Position numbers and translations under genes: made by a program. From Chloroflexota bacterium (GTDB lineage Bacteria; Chloroflexota; Anaerolineae; Aggregatilineales; UBA3940): a stretch of 32,353 nt of DNA. Under the pieces are notes generated by a model. It did no database searches and was not told where the DNA came from. It saw nothing but the letters and a program-made list of their open reading frames with translations. Of the stretch, positions 1 to 8,896 are shown one piece after another. Position 1 is the stretch's first letter; every line of letters begins with the position of its first letter. The stretch covers positions 1 through 32,353 of the forward strand of contig JAADYX010000133.1 in NCBI GenBank assembly GCA_010092885.1, in the 5' to 3' direction.

Positions 1-2
1 GA

Positions 3-3000
3 TCAGAACCCTTCCATGTAGGAGAAGTCTGCCACCCCATCGGCGGCCCGAACAATCCGCTGGAGCAGCCCCAGCCGGTTGGCACGCACGTCCGGGTCGT
101 CGGCCATGCCGAGCACACCGCCTTCGTCCTGTGGCGCGAAGAAGGCCTGCACCGCGGGGATCAGCGGCTGGAAGGCCGTCAGAAAGGTGTCGACATCCGA
201 GTCTCTACCGAGCTTGTTTTCCAGCTGCTCGATGCCCACAAGCAGCTCCTTCTCGACGACTTCGGTCAGGCCGCCCGGATCGACGGTATAGTCCTCGTCC
301 ACATTCCGTGTGATGCGAACACAGCGCGCGAACTGGTCCAGCGTGTCGGTCCATTCGTCGCGGGTGGTCCAACCGTGCAGCTGTTCGGCATTAACCTGTG
401 CGCGATACGGATTGTGCCCCTGTTCAGCGACAACAGCCTCCACGACATCATGGGGGAAGTCCTCACGCAGCACACCGCGCAGCCGGTCCACGATGAAGTC
501 CACAGCGGCGGTGGTGTGCTCCTCACTGATGAAGGTTGAACCGAGCTCCTGTGTGTAGCCCTGTGCGGCCCAACCGGCCAGATTGCTTAGATCCAGGGTG
601 AGCGCGTGGCCCAACAGGATCTGCACGATGCCGAGGGCGGCGCGCCGCAGGCCGTACGGGTCCGAGGTGCCGGTGGGCTGCATGCCAACGGCAAAAAGCC
701 CCACAAGGCTGTCGATGCGGTCAGCGAGCGCGATCGCAATGCCTGCTTCGGTTTGGGGCAGGGTGTCATAGGCGGAGGTTGGCTTATAGTGGTCGGCGAT
801 GGCATCGGCCACAGGAGGGCGTTCCCCGGAGCGCAGTGCGTATTCACGACCCATGATGCCCTGCAGGGAGGTCATCTCCACGACCATCTGCGTGGTCAGG
901 TCGGCCTTGGCCAGATGGGCAGCGCGGATGGCGATATCAAGCGTTTCGTCGTTGAAGCCCAACGCCGCACCGATGCGGGCGGTCAGGCCCTCGACGCGAG
1001 CGGCCTTTTCCCGGTAGGACCCCAGCTGCTCCTGAAACGTGAGTGTATCCAGGCTGTCGAGATAGGCTTCCAGCGGCTGGCTGATATCCTCATTGAAGAA
1101 GAAGCGGGCATCGGCGAAGCGGGCGCGCACCACGTGTTCGTTGCCCGCTGCCACCGTATCGAGGTGCTGCTTGCCGCCGTTGCGAATGGTGACAAAGGCA
1201 TTGAGCAGATCCCCTTCCTCATCCACCACGGCGAAGTACCGCTGGTGTTTGCGCATGACGGTCATCAGGACGGGGGCGGGCAGTTCCAGGTAGTCTTCGG
1301 CAAAGCGGCCCAGCACGGCCGTCGGCTGCTCCACGAGATTGGTCACCTCATCGAGCAGATCGGGGTCATCGACGATGGTGCCATCGACCTGCGCCGCGGC
1401 GGCTTTGGCTTGCTCCACAATGACCGCACGCCGTTCGCTCGGGCCGAGGATCACGCCGTTCTTGGACATCGTTTTGAAGTAGGCTGCGGGTGTGGTCACG
1501 GTGCTCTCCGGTGACCCGGCTGGCCGCGGCCCGCGTGTGATGCGGTTGGCGGCTGCCCCCGCATAGCTGAACGGGATGACTGCCTCGCCGAACAGGGCCA
1601 CGATCCAGCGCAGCGGGCGGCTGAACTTCACATCGGTTTCGTTCCAGCGCATGGAGCGCTTAAAGCCCAGCGCATCGATCAGGGCGGGGAGGTGATCGGC
1701 CAGCACCTCGACCGTTGGGCGACCCTCATCAAAGACGCGGGCGATCACGTATTCACCGCCGTCGATCTCCGCGGTCTCCAGATCGGCCACATCCACCCCC
1801 TGCCCGCGGGCAAACCCTTCGGCTGCGCGGGTCGGGCTGCCTTCGGCATCATACGCTCGATTGACGGGCGGGCCACGGCGTATGAATTCCTCCGAACGCT
1901 GCCTGGGGGCCAGGTCCCTGACATGCACGGTCAGGCGGCGCGGGGTGCCCCCAAGGGCGATGGTGCCGTGCTCCAGCCGGGCTTCGGTGAGTATCTGCGG
2001 CACGAGATCGCGCAGTTGGTCCAACGCATGGGTGACATCGTCAGCGGGGAGTTCCTCCACACCGATCTCCAGAAGCATATCGGCGGGTTCCGCGGGGGCC
2101 ACACCATAGTCAACCGCCGGGGTCGGGCTGGCGGGCATGGTGAGCTCCCCCGTTTCCGAGTCGACGGACCATGCCGCGGGCAGGTTGGGGTACTGCATCT
2201 CGCGGCGCTGATCGGTGTAGGCCCGCGCCACCCGCGATGCGAGACGCTGCATCCGCCGGAAATAGTCAGCCCGCTCCACCACACCGATGGCACCGCGCGT
2301 ATCCAACACATTGAACACGTGCGAACACTTGAGCACGTAGTCATGGGCAGGCAGCACCAGCGGCGGTTCGTGTTGGAGTGAGCGATCGGCCTCCTGCTCG
2401 TAGACCTTGAAAACCTCGGTTAGCTTCTCCTCGTCAGCCTTCTCGAAGTAATACGTGGAATACTCCCACTCCGGGCGCAGATAGATATCGGCGTAGGTCA
2501 GATCATCGGTGACCTGGATCTCCCACACGGAGTCGACGTTTTGCAGCGCCGCCACGATGCGCTCAATGCCGTAGGTGATCTCCACGGAGACAGGTTTGAG
2601 TTCGAGACCGCCTGCCTGTTGGAAGTAGGTGAACTGCGTGATCTCCAGGCCGTCCAGCCAGACTTCCCAGCCGAGGCCCCAGGCCCCCAGCGCGGGCGAT
2701 TCCCAGTTGTCCTCCACAAAGCGGATGTCGTGCTGGTCACGATCAATGCCCAGGTGCGTCAGGCTTTCCAGGTAGATCTCCTGCGGGTTGCCGGGGTCGG
2801 GCTTCAGGATGACCTGGTACTGGTAATAGTACTGCATGCGGTTGGGGTTCTCGCCGTAACGGCCATCGTCCGGGCGGACGGACGGCTCCACATACGCAAC
2901 GTTCCAGGGCTCCGGACCGAGGACACGCAAAAAGGTCGCCGGGTTCATGGTCCCCGCGCCGACCTGACTGTTATGCGGCTGCCAGATAATGCAGCCCTGC

Positions 3001-3050
3001 CCGGACCAATATGACTGAAGCCGGGTCAATACCTCTTGAAACGTAATCAA
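3..3050 (-). CDS. glyQS: Glycyl-tRNA synthetase, fused alpha-beta chain
   Basis: This enzyme charges tRNA-Gly with glycine in the cytoplasm. The first ~310 residues match the GlyQ alpha subunit ([42 protein letters not shown]). A ~45-residue linker then leads into the GlyS beta subunit, starting at [10 protein letters not shown] and running through FSRPLRW to the C-terminal anticodon-binding helical part. Separate alpha and beta chains are the common form; fused chains are known in several phyla. I chose the TTG start because a strong Shine-Dalgarno (GGGAAGGAAG) sits just upstream and because the conserved N-terminus begins with ITFQEVL. An in-frame GTG 36 bases further upstream would add 12 residues with no family match. 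The stop is a TGA at the window edge, so the gene is complete at 1,015 aa. A promoter-like element lies about 40 bases upstream. Confidence 0.96.
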   Translation of the reverse strand: MITFQEVLTRLQSYWSGQGCIIWQPHNSQVGAGTMNPATFLRVLGPEPWNVAYVEPSVRPDDGRYGENPNRMQYYYQYQVILKPDPGNPQEIYLESLTHLGIDRDQHDIRFVEDNWESPALGAWGLGWEVWLDGLEITQFTYFQQAGGLELKPVSVEITYGIERIVAALQNVDSVWEIQVTDDLTYADIYLRPEWEYSTYYFEKADEEKLTEVFKVYEQEADRSLQHEPPLVLPAHDYVLKCSHVFNVLDTRGAIGVVERADYFRRMQRLASRVARAYTDQRREMQYPNLPAAWSVDSETGELTMPASPTPAVDYGVAPAEPADMLLEIGVEELPADDVTHALDQLRDLVPQILTEARLEHGTIALGGTPRRLTVHVRDLAPRQRSEEFIRRGPPVNRAYDAEGSPTRAAEGFARGQGVDVADLETAEIDGGEYVIARVFDEGRPTVEVLADHLPALIDALGFKRSMRWNETDVKFSRPLRWIVALFGEAVIPFSYAGAAANRITRGPRPAGSPESTVTTPAAYFKTMSKNGVILGPSERRAVIVEQAKAAAAQVDGTIVDDPDLLDEVTNLVEQPTAVLGRFAEDYLELPAPVLMTVMRKHQRYFAVVDEEGDLLNAFVTIRNGGKQHLDTVAAGNEHVVRARFADARFFFNEDISQPLEAYLDSLDTLTFQEQLGSYREKAARVEGLTARIGAALGFNDETLDIAIRAAHLAKADLTTQMVVEMTSLQGIMGREYALRSGERPPVADAIADHYKPTSAYDTLPQTEAGIAIALADRIDSLVGLFAVGMQPTGTSDPYGLRRAALGIVQILLGHALTLDLSNLAGWAAQGYTQELGSTFISEEHTTAAVDFIVDRLRGVLREDFPHDVVEAVVAEQGHNPYRAQVNAEQLHGWTTRDEWTDTLDQFARCVRITRNVDEDYTVDPGGLTEVVEKELLVGIEQLENKLGRDSDVDTFLTAFQPLIPAVQAFFAPQDEGGVLGMADDPDVRANRLGLLQRIVRAADGVADFSYMEGF

Positions 3051-3090
3051 CGCATCACTTCCTTCCCTGCATGAGGCAGTCAACACGCCG

Positions 3091-3118
3091 ATTGTAACAC
3101 GTGTCCGAAAATTGTCCG
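3091..3118 (-). promoter_or_regulatory. Candidate glyQS promoter
   Basis: On the minus strand the sequence reads CGGACA, 16 bp, TACAAT. The -10 is good and the -35 moderate. Predicted transcription would begin around 3085, leaving a ~35 nt leader that contains the Shine-Dalgarno. This leaves no room for a T-box leader. Confidence 0.5.
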
Positions 3119-3143
3119 ATGTGAGTCAGGCCGCTGTCCGAAA
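3102..3143. repeat. Three phased TGTCCGA direct repeats at the glyQS promoter
   Basis: TGTCCGA occurs at 3102, 3113 and 3135, so starts are exactly 11 and 22 bp apart. The first and third copies extend to TGTCCGAAA. The middle copy coincides with the proposed -35 of the glyQS promoter. Helical phasing at a promoter is what an array of regulator half-sites looks like, but no cognate regulator is identified here. Confidence 0.55.
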
Positions 3144-3286
3144 CCGGGGCTGAGCGCAGGCGCAAATCGCCGAAGCTGGAGGCGTAACGCACGCACTCAG
3201 CCAAAAGGATGATTGGCCATGACAGCAGTGATGCCTGGCGGTGGCAGCCCTCCCGGACCAACCCCGCCCCAGTAGTCAACGATGGC

Positions 3287-3313
3287 AAGGGGGTGGGCTC
3301 ATCCCGCCCCCTT
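3287..3313 (-). terminator. GC-rich hairpin at the 3' end of the CHAT gene
   Basis: AAGGGGG-T-GGG pairs with CCC-G-CCCCCTT around a five-base loop, and the hairpin overlaps the CHAT gene stop codon. On the minus-strand RNA one position is a C/A mismatch and no good U tract follows. It is therefore at best a weak intrinsic terminator. Confidence 0.35.
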
Positions 3314-6300
3314 ACACCAATCCATAGACCCCAAAAGCCGCCCAATCAAAGGTCGTCAGGCCTTGTGTATTGACGGCCTCACGCTGGGCAGCAGCCAGCG
3401 CCATCGCCGGACGGCTGCCGCGCAGCAGATGCTTGTAGAACAGATCGATGAAATCCACGGACTGCCTGTCAAACACGGGCCACAGGGACGCCATCACGGT
3501 GGACACTCCGGCCTGCAAGAACGCCATGGCGACGTTCATACGCTCGTCACCGGTGTACTGCTGATCAAGGCTGGTCTGGCAGCCGGAGAGCACCGCCAAC
3601 CACGCCGCGAGATCCCATTGGCGGATGGTGCCAGTGTATATCGAGCGGTCATTGAGCAGCAGGCTGTCGAAGCCCACATTCTCGTGTGGCCTGAATGCCG
3701 TATGAGTGATGATGTGCAGCAGATCCATCTCACGTAGGCTGCCGAAGTGAGCTTCATCGACCAACCTCATCAGGTCGAGATTGTGAAGAGCGTCCATCAC
3801 TTGAGTTTGGTGGTTCAGGTATCCGTGTACAATGTGTGCCTCGTCGTGAGCATGAGGTAGAGCAGGCACACTGCCATCCCATGCGGGGAACCTCGACTGT
3901 GCGATCACGAGCGCTTCGGCCTGCCGCCAGTTCGGCTCACGGGGGCGCACGTCGTGCCGGAGCAGCCCAGCCAACGAGGGCGCGTAATGGATCGCCGTCT
4001 CGAGGACGAGCGGTTCCTCATGCGCGTTGAGCAATGCAGCGAACGGCAGCGCATGCAGGTGCCCCGTTGGCACGATCACCAACAGATGGTCAGGGGTCAG
4101 GCGTTCGCGGACTTGAGGGGGCAGCAGCATCTCGTAGGCGCTCTGGCGAGCTGCGATCATCTCCGGATAGTCACCGTAAGCCCGCCGCCGGAAGGAGAGC
4201 GGATTATGGGCCAACACGTGAATGTTCATCCGATCTTCGTCGGCCACATCACACCAGATGAGATCAAAATAGTCGGGCGCGATGACGAAGGCGGCCAACC
4301 CAAGCGGACTTTCCACATAGCGCACGACAGTCCAGCGTTCATTGAGAACGGCATTCAGCCTGCGGCGGGTACGTTCAACCAGGTCCAGCAGATCATCGCT
4401 GCTGGGTATGCCTGCCCCGTTGTACAACTCAGCGACTCGCAGCGCGCGCTCTGGGTATTCGTAAGCTACCGCCAGCGAGAATGCATCCTGATAGGCGTCC
4501 TGGCGGTTTTCAGCCAGCATACCGGCATACTGGCTGTCGTCAACGCTGCGCCTGGCCCGGCGTGAAAGGCTGAGCGCCTGCTCGTAATAGTCGAGGGCAT
4601 CGAGCATTTCTTCACGCGAGTACGCCAGCGCACCGCGCAGCAGGGCGATCTGCTCCTCGGTTGCGATGGGTATCTCGCCGTGCAGTGACTCAAGGACCTG
4701 TTCAGCACGTGCCAGTTCGCCCAACAACAGCAGAGTCTGCGCAGAACCCAGCCGCGCATGCATCACGTTGGTTTCCTGCCCAAGCCGCTCAAAGTGCTCG
4801 GATGCCTCCGCAAAGAAAGCCAGTGCTTCGCGAGCCGAGTGCTCGACTCCTTTGCGCTCGTGAAGCTGCAGCCACCGGGCTTCGCTCAGCTTCAGTTCGC
4901 CCTGAGTCAGCCGGATGAGTGGCAGCACTTCCTGCGGGGACGGCCCGGTGGTCATCTCCTCAACGAGTGCGATCCGCTCCCAGGCAACTTGAAAGTCCGC
5001 CAGGCTTTTGGTGTCAGGGTTGGCTCTGATCTGGGCGTGCAGCACACGGGCCATCTGGAGATACTCTGGGAAAGCATAGAGTTGGGCACCGCTGCGTTCC
5101 ATGGTGTCGATGCTCCGCTGGAGATAGATCTGCTCTTCAGCGAGTTCGCCTATCATGCGATAGATCGCGGCCTGTTCGGCATAGGCTGTGGCACGGACCC
5201 AATAGTGATCGCGTTCGTCGAGCACCTCGTGGCAGTAGTTGAGCGCTTCAAAGGCCAGGCCAAGCTGGTTCCACTGCCGGTAAACGGAGGCTCGGTGTAC
5301 GACGGTGGTGGCCAGCTGCACCTGCTGCCCGAGATGACCGTACACTTCTTCAGCGAAGACGAAGCGCTGTTCAGCAGCCTGCAGACTGCCCTGCTGAAGA
5401 TAGCTTTCCCCAATCCGGCGGGCGATCTCCGCCTGTTGGAGCAAAAAGCCTGAGCCCTCGGCACTGGTCACTGCCTTGTTCAGGCTTTGTTCGGCGGCTG
5501 CGATATCGCCGTGAGCCTGGTAAAGGTAGGCCTGGTCAAGTAGGGCATTGGTCAGATAGACAGGGTGGGCCAGAGCACGCATCTCCTCGACTGCCTGCTT
5601 GATGATGTGGAGCGCCTCATCAAGCTGCCCCTGCGCATGCCGGACCAACGCACGGAAACGGTGCACAAAATAGCGGTACGCTACCAGCTGATGCGTGGCA
5701 GTCAGCGTGTCAAGGCGATCTACGAGATCCGTCAGGGCTGTGTAATCTTGAAGGGCGTACGCGCGATGCATGCGCAGAACCAGTGCAGTGGCGCGTGGGC
5801 CCAAGGCGGACTGCAAACTCTGCATGATAGATTCAAGTTCCGCCAACAGATCGTCGTTGGTTGGATCAGTCACGAAAGGTTTGATCAGGGCATCCAGCCG
5901 ACAGAACAGCGCCTGCTGCTGATAGCCCATGCCCTCCAGCTGATTGGCAATGCCTCGTAGGCGGGTGGCGTAGTCATCGCCACGCATGTGGGACTGAACC
6001 AAGATCACATGCCATCGAGCGTATAGTGCGTGAACAGGATCAGCATGTTGTGTGAGGCGTCTTAACAGTTGACTGCTTTCCCGGTACCATCCCCACCGCA
6101 TCAATGCGATACCGAGTGCCACCAAAGCCCGCGAACTGTGCCAGGGATCCGCAGCGGCTTGCAGCGCGCCGAAGGCTGAAGCAGCGGCCATCACCGGGTG
6201 TTGCACTGAGGAATACCGCGTGACCTCCAGAAAATCCTGGTTGTGTATCGTGGCCTGGCCAAAGCGGAACGCCTCTTGCAAGAGTTCCTCCGGTATGGCA

Positions 6301-6332
6301 GAAGCCCTTCTAAACATCGCAAGGAGATTCAT
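3312..6332 (-). CDS. TPR-repeat protein with C-terminal CHAT (caspase-like) protease domain
   Basis: This is a predicted cysteine peptidase of the CHAT family (caspase HetF Associated with TPRs), 1,006 aa and probably cytoplasmic, since it has no signal peptide or membrane segment. Residues ~20-640 are degenerate helical TPR-like repeats (for example LAYSREEMLDALDYYEQALSL), which normally bind partner proteins. Residues ~730-1006 form the CHAT domain: IVPTGHLHALPFAALL, then the catalytic His877 in HIITHTAF and Cys918 in LSGCQTS, then FLQAGVSTVMASLWPV. Both dyad residues are present, so it is predicted to be active. ATG start with AGGGG eight bases upstream. It stands alone, diverging from a GNAT-like gene, and no substrate is evident. 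CHAT-TPR proteins in other bacteria include CRISPR-linked Csx29 and gasdermin-linked proteases, but neither partner is visible here. Confidence 0.88.
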   Translation of the reverse strand: MNLLAMFRRASAIPEELLQEAFRFGQATIHNQDFLEVTRYSSVQHPVMAAASAFGALQAAADPWHSSRALVALGIALMRWGWYRESSQLLRRLTQHADPVHALYARWHVILVQSHMRGDDYATRLRGIANQLEGMGYQQQALFCRLDALIKPFVTDPTNDDLLAELESIMQSLQSALGPRATALVLRMHRAYALQDYTALTDLVDRLDTLTATHQLVAYRYFVHRFRALVRHAQGQLDEALHIIKQAVEEMRALAHPVYLTNALLDQAYLYQAHGDIAAAEQSLNKAVTSAEGSGFLLQQAEIARRIGESYLQQGSLQAAEQRFVFAEEVYGHLGQQVQLATTVVHRASVYRQWNQLGLAFEALNYCHEVLDERDHYWVRATAYAEQAAIYRMIGELAEEQIYLQRSIDTMERSGAQLYAFPEYLQMARVLHAQIRANPDTKSLADFQVAWERIALVEEMTTGPSPQEVLPLIRLTQGELKLSEARWLQLHERKGVEHSAREALAFFAEASEHFERLGQETNVMHARLGSAQTLLLLGELARAEQVLESLHGEIPIATEEQIALLRGALAYSREEMLDALDYYEQALSLSRRARRSVDDSQYAGMLAENRQDAYQDAFSLAVAYEYPERALRVAELYNGAGIPSSDDLLDLVERTRRRLNAVLNERWTVVRYVESPLGLAAFVIAPDYFDLIWCDVADEDRMNIHVLAHNPLSFRRRAYGDYPEMIAARQSAYEMLLPPQVRERLTPDHLLVIVPTGHLHALPFAALLNAHEEPLVLETAIHYAPSLAGLLRHDVRPREPNWRQAEALVIAQSRFPAWDGSVPALPHAHDEAHIVHGYLNHQTQVMDALHNLDLMRLVDEAHFGSLREMDLLHIITHTAFRPHENVGFDSLLLNDRSIYTGTIRQWDLAAWLAVLSGCQTSLDQQYTGDERMNVAMAFLQAGVSTVMASLWPVFDRQSVDFIDLFYKHLLRGSRPAMALAAAQREAVNTQGLTTFDWAAFGVYGLV

Positions 6333-6368
6333 GATGTCTGCCCCTGGTCTGAAATATCTATGGCAATA

Positions 6369-6374
6369 AGTATA
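6369..6374 (-). promoter_or_regulatory. Extended -10 promoter element for the CHAT gene
   Basis: Minus strand TGCTATACT is an extended -10 (TGnTATACT), 37 bases upstream of the ATG. The -35 is not recognisable, which is normal for an extended -10 promoter. Confidence 0.45.
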
Positions 6375-6453
6375 GCAGACAAAGACAGCGAGCCGACTTT
6401 TTTGTGTTACAGTAGTAGGCGCTTGGTTGACATCGCGTAGATCGGTTTTGCAG

Positions 6454-7269
6454 ATGGATATCCGCCCCCTGACTACCTATGAGGAATGCCGGGCTTGTGA
6501 AGATGTACAGGCACTGGCCTGGGGTACCCCGGAGCGCACCCGCACAGCGGCACATTTACTGCTGGCCACTATCCATGCTGGAGGCATCGTCAGCGGTGCG
6601 ATCACACCGGAAGGCCGGGTCATTGGGTATGTGTACAGCTTCCCTGCACAGGCGCAGGGCTGTATCGCCGATGATCTGATCGCGCTGCAGGGGCATCCCT
6701 TCTACCATTGGTCACACCAGATGGCCGTTATCCCGGAGTATGCGGGGGATGGTTTGGCGACCCGGCTTAAATTGCACCAGGCGGACCGCGTGCGGGCGCA
6801 GGGCCTGCATCTGATCATGTGGACCTTCAGCCCGATGATGAGCGTCAACGCCCACCTGAACCTCACCAAGCTGGGCGCCCTCACCCGAACCTACCGGCGC
6901 AGTGCCTACGGGCCGATGACGGGGATCAATGCCGGGCTGCCTTCCGACCGGTTTGATGCGGAGTGGTGGCTGAACCGGGATACCCCATCACCTGCCGTCA
7001 CGCTCACGGCCTGGCGCAAAGCGGGCGCGATCCTGCTGAACCCGGGCGGGGAGACCACCTTGCCACTGCCGGGCAGCGGCCCGCTGTTGATCGTCATACC
7101 ACGTGATTTCAACAAACTCAAGACGGAAGACAAGGCGCGTGCTCTCGCCTGGCAGATGACCGTACGAGCCAGTATGGAAGCCGCTTTTGATAAGGGGTAT
7201 GCGGCTTATCACTATCTACTGGAGGGTGATGTCGGCTATTATGTGTTGTTGAAAGACAGAAGCCGCTGA
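6454..7269 (+). CDS. Predicted GNAT-superfamily acetyltransferase (COG3375-like)
   Basis: 271 aa, cytoplasmic. The N-terminal ~150 residues carry a GNAT-like fold signature: HQMAVIPEYAGDGLATRLKLHQADRVRAQG corresponds to the acetyl-CoA-binding motif A, with the loop written here as Y-A-G-D-G-L-A. The rest (GALTRTYRRSAYGPMTGINAG, LPSDRFDAEWWL) matches the family of predicted acetyltransferases grouped as COG3375, whose substrate is unknown. I start at the ATG just before DIRPLTTYEE. An in-frame TTG nine codons upstream lacks family support, and neither start has a clear Shine-Dalgarno. The gene diverges from the CHAT protease gene and is followed by a 358-base gap before proV. Confidence 0.8.
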   Translation: MDIRPLTTYEECRACEDVQALAWGTPERTRTAAHLLLATIHAGGIVSGAITPEGRVIGYVYSFPAQAQGCIADDLIALQGHPFYHWSHQMAVIPEYAGDGLATRLKLHQADRVRAQGLHLIMWTFSPMMSVNAHLNLTKLGALTRTYRRSAYGPMTGINAGLPSDRFDAEWWLNRDTPSPAVTLTAWRKAGAILLNPGGETTLPLPGSGPLLIVIPRDFNKLKTEDKARALAWQMTVRASMEAAFDKGYAAYHYLLEGDVGYYVLLKDRSR

Positions 7270-7365
7270 TCGCATTTGATAGGGTTGGCGTGTGAGGGCA
7301 GGCTTCCACGACACCCGGCTTGTACTGCGCGTTATCTGAGGGTAGTTTGCGGGTTGGCTTCTGGC

Positions 7366-7394
7366 TTGCGGATCGATGTGTAACCTATTACAAT
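7366..7394 (+). promoter_or_regulatory. Candidate sigma-70-type promoter of proVWX
   Basis: TTGCGG, 17 bp, TACAAT. Predicted transcription starts near 7401, giving a ~227 nt untranslated leader before proV. No convincing coding region lies in this gap. Confidence 0.6.
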
Positions 7395-7627
7395 CAAAAT
7401 GGTCGGTGCACCACCGCCGCAGGCATAATTGCATTCAGCAAGCTTACTCCTCAGCCGCCTGTTGTCCGGAGCGACCGGTCGAAACAGACGGCATGCGCTT
7501 TTTTAAGAACAAGTACATATCCGGCGTTGTCCCTTGTGGACATGGGATCTCAATTCTGAAGTCTCGCATGTAGCGCTGGCTGCTCATGCGATTTTCGCTT
7601 GTATTCATACGAAGGGGGAGATGATTT
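7395..7627 (+). promoter_or_regulatory. Long structured leader of proVWX with hairpin and T6
   Basis: GCCG-c-CTGTT at 7454-7463 pairs with AACAG-a-CGGC at 7483-7492, enclosing a CCGG/CCGG inner stem with loop AGCGA. Six bases later comes TTTTTT (7499-7504). It looks like a conditional terminator in the leader, or a displaced terminator of the upstream gene. I recognise no known riboswitch class; the conserved elements of c-di-AMP (ydaO) riboswitches are not visible. The leader ends in a good Shine-Dalgarno, AAGGGGGAG, ahead of the proV ATG. Confidence 0.45.
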
Positions 7628-8878
7628 ATGGCGTATATTGAGATAAGGGATCTATACAAAATTTTTGGCCCGCGCCCGAAAGAGGCTCGTCGGATGCTTG
7701 ACGGAGGTGCCAGCAAAAACGAAATCATGGCCAAAACCCGCCATGCAGTCGCCCTTCAGGATGTGAACCTCTCCGTTGAAGAAGGTGAGACATTCGTGGT
7801 GATGGGCCTGTCCGGCAGTGGCAAGTCGACCATGATTCGGTGCATCAACCGCCTGATCGAGGCCACGCAGGGGGAAATCCTGCTGGAAGGGCGTGATATC
7901 CTCAAGTACAACCGCGAAGAACTGCGCGAGCTGCGCCAGAACCACATGAGCATGGTATTCCAACGTTTTGCTCTTTTCCCCCACCGCACAGTGCGGGAAA
8001 ATGCCGCTTATGGGCTGGAGATCCGAGGTGTGGACAAGTCCGAACGCTTCGCTGAGGCAGAGCGTTGGCTAAACATTGTGGGCCTCACCGATTGGGCCGA
8101 CAGCTATCCGCGACAGCTGAGCGGTGGTATGCAGCAGCGCGTGGGCATCGCACGAGCGCTGTGCACTGACCCAGAGATCCTGCTGATGGATGAGCCCTTC
8201 AGCGCGCTTGACCCGCTCATCCGGCGGGAAATGCAGGACGAGTTGGTTGAGCTGCAGAGCCGCCTGAACAAGACGATTATCTTCATCACCCATGACCTCG
8301 ATGAGGCACTGCGCCTCGGCGACCGGATCGCCATTCTGAAGGATGGTATGGTGCAGCAGGTCGGCACACCCGAAGAAATCCTGACCTCCCCGATCAACGA
8401 CTACGTCGCCGACTTCACGCAGGATGTGAACCGTGTCCGTGTGCTGACAGCGCAAACCATCATGATCAAGCCGCGCCCGCTGCAGATCGACCGCGGCGGC
8501 CCGCGTGTGGCACTTAAGTTCATGGAGGAACAGGGCATGGCGAGTGTCTTTGTTGTGGACCGTCACCGCCGTCTGTTGGGCATGCTCACCATGGAAGAGG
8601 CCATTCAGGCCGTGCAGGAAGACCGCCGTGAGATCGAGCCGCTGCTCAACCATGAGATCGACAAGACGACCCCAGAAACATATCTGGAAGATCTGCTGCC
8701 GATTGCGGCTCAGCGGCGCTGGCCAATTGCCGTCCTCGATGAAGAAGAACGCCTGATCGGGGCCATACCGCGCGTTGCTGTGCTCGGTGCGTTGGCTGGT
8801 ACACCGGACCCGCATGGGCATATGGACGACACAATGGTCGAAGAAGTTGTAGACGCCCTACAGCAAGCAGCAAATTAG
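7628..8878 (+). CDS. proV: Glycine betaine/proline ABC transporter ATP-binding protein
   Basis: This is the ATPase of an osmoprotectant importer, at the inner face of the membrane, 416 aa. It has Walker A GLSGSGKST (60-68), Q-loop VFQRFALFPH, signature LSGGMQQR, Walker B ILLMDEPFSALD and H-loop FITHD. The C-terminal ~130 residues are a pair of CBS-type modules (ASVFVVDRHRRLLGMLTMEEA; WPIAVLDEEERLIGAIPR), which sense ionic strength or nucleotides in the OpuA/ProV family. The N-terminal insert GASKNEIMAKTRHAVALQDV is typical of ProV. The ATG is preceded by a strong Shine-Dalgarno. It is first in the proV-proW-proX operon, 18 bases before proW. Confidence 0.96.
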   Translation: MAYIEIRDLYKIFGPRPKEARRMLDGGASKNEIMAKTRHAVALQDVNLSVEEGETFVVMGLSGSGKSTMIRCINRLIEATQGEILLEGRDILKYNREELRELRQNHMSMVFQRFALFPHRTVRENAAYGLEIRGVDKSERFAEAERWLNIVGLTDWADSYPRQLSGGMQQRVGIARALCTDPEILLMDEPFSALDPLIRREMQDELVELQSRLNKTIIFITHDLDEALRLGDRIAILKDGMVQQVGTPEEILTSPINDYVADFTQDVNRVRVLTAQTIMIKPRPLQIDRGGPRVALKFMEEQGMASVFVVDRHRRLLGMLTMEEAIQAVQEDRREIEPLLNHEIDKTTPETYLEDLLPIAAQRRWPIAVLDEEERLIGAIPRVAVLGALAGTPDPHGHMDDTMVEEVVDALQQAAN

Positions 8879-8896
8879 TCGAAAGGATGGCACTCC

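Noticed and set aside
606-1514. A 302-codon open frame on the plus strand inside glyQS.
   Set aside because: Antisense to conserved synthetase sequence, with no domain or ribosome site.
3051-3311. A T-box riboswitch ahead of glyQS.
   Set aside because: The conserved T-box sequence (near GGTGGNACCGCG) is absent, and the likely promoter leaves only ~35 nt of leader.
7320-7573. Small open frames in the gap before proV.
   Set aside because: They overlap the promoter and hairpin, have no ribosome sites and no recognisable sequence; the gap reads better as an untranslated leader.
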